Assembly (NCBI GenBank): GCA_937864375.1
Contig: CALMJO010000113.1
Span: 1-15,149 of the forward strand
DNA length: 15,149 nt
Reading direction: 5' to 3'
DNA from: an uncultured Spirochaetota bacterium
GTDB lineage: Bacteria; Spirochaetota; UBA4802; UBA5368
Numbering within the stretch: the first letter of the stretch is position 1; each line of letters opens with the position of its first letter. Position numbers and translations under genes: made by a program. Below are positions 13,917 through 15,149 of this stretch, in pieces. Below the pieces are notes generated by a model. The model saw nothing but the letters and a program-made list of their open reading frames with translations. It searched no databases and was not told the origin of the DNA.

Positions 13917-14396
13917 TTACACCTTGTAATACAGCTTTTCCTCGCCGCCGGCCTTGACCTTGAGCCGGCCGTCCTCGAGGAAAAAGTCGATCACCCTGCC
14001 GGCGTTCCCGCCTATGTCCTCGGCGACAACGGGTATCCCGTGCTTTTCCAGCATCTTCCGCGCTTCCTCAACGTTGCGGTCGCCGATCTGGCCGAGCGCG
14101 ACGTTGCTGTTGAACTTGAACATGGCCGCGCCTCCGGCGAGCTTGGCCGACATGAATTCCTTCTTGCAGCCCTCTTTAATAAGGCGCTGCACCATGAGGG
14201 GGACGGCGGTATCCGCGTATTTTTCCGGGTTTCCGTCTCCAGGGTTGTTGGGAAGCAGGATGTGCGCGAGGCTTCCCGTCTTTTTCATCCGGTCATACAC
14301 GCATATGCCCACGCAGCTTCCCAGGATTGTCCTGAGGACCGAGGGCTGGGCGGCGAATCCAACCTGGGATACGCCCACATTGACAAGTGAATTCAT
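13917..14396 (-). CDS. cheD: CheD chemoreceptor glutamine deamidase
   Basis: 159 residues, the normal CheD length. CheD deamidates glutamines on methyl-accepting chemotaxis proteins. The catalytic triad candidates are in place: T23 in L-R-T-I-L-G-S, C28 in G-S-C-V-G-I-C-V-Y-D, and H45 in S-L-A-H-I-L-L-P. The later K-L-A-G-G-A-A-M-F and I-G-D-R-N segments (about 85-107) are typical. The start ATG has only a weak GAG upstream. It leads the unit with the HDOD, zinc-ribbon and methyltransferase genes. No cheA, cheW, cheB, cheR, cheC or receptor gene is in the window, so its receptor is encoded elsewhere or it acts outside classical chemotaxis. Confidence 0.93.
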   Translation of the reverse strand: MNSLVNVGVSQVGFAAQPSVLRTILGSCVGICVYDRMKKTGSLAHILLPNNPGDGNPEKYADTAVPLMVQRLIKEGCKKEFMSAKLAGGAAMFKFNSNVALGQIGDRNVEEARKMLEKHGIPVVAEDIGGNAGRVIDFFLEDGRLKVKAGGEEKLYYKV

Positions 14397-14478
14397 AGAT
14401 ATACTCTATAGCGAAGTGGATAGTGAAAATTCCCGAACGGCGCCGCACGCAGACGATGCGTTGTCATTCATTGAGTAC

Positions 14479-14487
14479 AGTATAGCA
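14479..14487 (-). promoter_or_regulatory. Extended -10 promoter candidate for the cheD unit
   Basis: Minus strand TGC-TATACT: an extended -10 TGn with a 5/6 -10 hexamer (14484-14479) and no good -35. The leader would be about 75 bases. The gap 14397-14578 also holds the unidentified promoter of the divergent dipeptidase gene. Confidence 0.4.
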
Positions 14488-14578
14488 CCCGCTCTCGCTA
14501 AATAAAACAGGAAAACCGCGGCATTGTCAAGGAATTCATGATTTCACGCGTTTTTTATTTGACCGGAAGGAGAAACTC

Positions 14579-15149
14579 GTGCACGCCACGTGTATGGCAA
14601 AACAGGCGAAAAACACGCGTATCGGGATAATTCTTGTATTGACCTGCTGCCTGGTGCCGGCGTACTGCGGCGATCCGGGACGGAGCGGGGACCAGGGCGC
14701 CGCCGCCCCCCCGGTGTGCAAACAGGTGCCCGAGGGATTCTCCAGCCTGGTGGACATCCCTGGCATATGCATCGACGTGCGCTACGCGACCGCGGCCAAT
14801 TTTACTGGGGCGCCGATGGACGGCTACAGGGCTCCCTGCGCGTGGATGGCGACTCCGGCCGCACGGGCCCTGGCAAAGGCCGGCGAGGACCTCGCGCAGA
14901 AGGGGTACGGCCTCAAGGTGTTCGACGCCTACAGGCCCCTTCGCGCGCAGCGGTACATGATCAGGTGGGCGCAGTCTACCGGCAATGCATGGCTCGTGGG
15001 GACCTACATCTCGGGCGTGGTGAAGCCGGAGGCGACCTACGGCCACCCGTGCGGGAACACCGTGGACCTTACGCTTACGGACGCACAGGGCCGCGAGCTC
15101 GACATGGGGTCCGATTACGACGAATTCACAGAGCGCGCCTGGACGAAAA
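14579..15149 (+). CDS. VanX-family D-Ala-D-Ala dipeptidase, exported, 3' end cut by window
   Basis: 190 residues visible, from a GTG start with AAGGAG 6 bases upstream (14567-14572). The in-frame ATG at 14594 is too far from that site. The N-terminus is an export signal: K8, K11, R14, then hydrophobic I-G-I-I-L-V-L-T-C-C-L-V (15-26). It lacks a clean lipobox, so the cleavage type is uncertain. The mature part has the D-A-Y-R-P motif (116-120) with the conserved arginine, and the metal motif Y-G-H156-P-C-G-N-T-V-D163, which keeps the H, G and D of S-x-H-x-x-G-x-A-x-D but replaces the Ser and Ala. The remaining Zn ligand and catalytic Glu lie beyond the window. Export suggests a role in periplasmic peptidoglycan peptide turnover rather than cytoplasmic vancomycin resistance. 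Partial, so function is provisional. Confidence 0.82.
   Translation, partial: MHATCMAKQAKNTRIGIILVLTCCLVPAYCGDPGRSGDQGAAAPPVCKQVPEGFSSLVDIPGICIDVRYATAANFTGAPMDGYRAPCAWMATPAARALAKAGEDLAQKGYGLKVFDAYRPLRAQRYMIRWAQSTGNAWLVGTYISGVVKPEATYGHPCGNTVDLTLTDAQGRELDMGSDYDEFTERAWTK

Noticed and set aside
14594..14596. ATG start for the VanX-like gene
   Set aside because: 21 bases from the AAGGAG site; GTG 14579 sits 6 bases from it and is in frame.

Overview
The window is GC-rich, densely coding DNA from a bacterium that is probably diderm: it has export signals, an orphan CheD, HDOD signalling and a VanX-like exported dipeptidase. The gene mix fits a GC-rich spirochaete-like or deep-branching Gram-negative lineage, but that placement is inference; there is no rRNA or marker gene to confirm it. 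I see no rRNA, tRNA, CRISPR array, IS element or integrase. No gene-free stretch exceeds 300 bases; the largest gaps (about 217, 203 and 182 bases) are divergent promoter regions.

Layout. (1) 28-1584: Tat-type exported FAD-dependent oxidoreductase. (2) 1627-3200: an islet of two divergent toxin-antitoxin-type modules. One is a Phd/YefM-PIN (VapC) pair on the minus strand, with a textbook promoter and a perfect 16-bp palindrome at its predicted transcription start. The other is a HEPN-MNT nucleotidyltransferase pair on the plus strand. (3) 6825-3218, minus: a two-gene unit encoding an 829-residue sugar-nucleotide pyrophosphorylase fused to a phosphohexomutase-like domain that has lost its active-site loops, then an M20 metallopeptidase. 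(4) 6935-7699, plus: exported HEAT-repeat protein. (5) 9954-7702, minus: a signal peptidase I homologue lacking both catalytic residues, a two-TM RCK potassium channel, and a translationally coupled cyclic-nucleotide-binding protein. (6) 10172-11665, plus: a PLP aminotransferase, three regularly spaced GC-rich palindromes, and a 57-residue lysine-rich protein. (7) 14396-11662, minus: cheD, an HDOD protein, a zinc-ribbon membrane protein and a SAM methyltransferase, compactly arranged. (8) 14579 to the window end, plus: a VanX-family dipeptidase cut off by the window.

How they work together. The most suggestive cluster is the pseudo-signal-peptidase / K+ channel / cyclic-nucleotide sensor unit, which looks like a cyclic-nucleotide-gated K+ channel split into separate polypeptides. 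The cheD-led unit couples a chemoreceptor deamidase to an HDOD output protein with no other chemotaxis gene in view. Three genes are recognisable by fold but lack, or partly alter, the residues that define activity: the signal peptidase, the phosphohexomutase domain, and the VanX metal motif, which is altered only at non-ligand positions.
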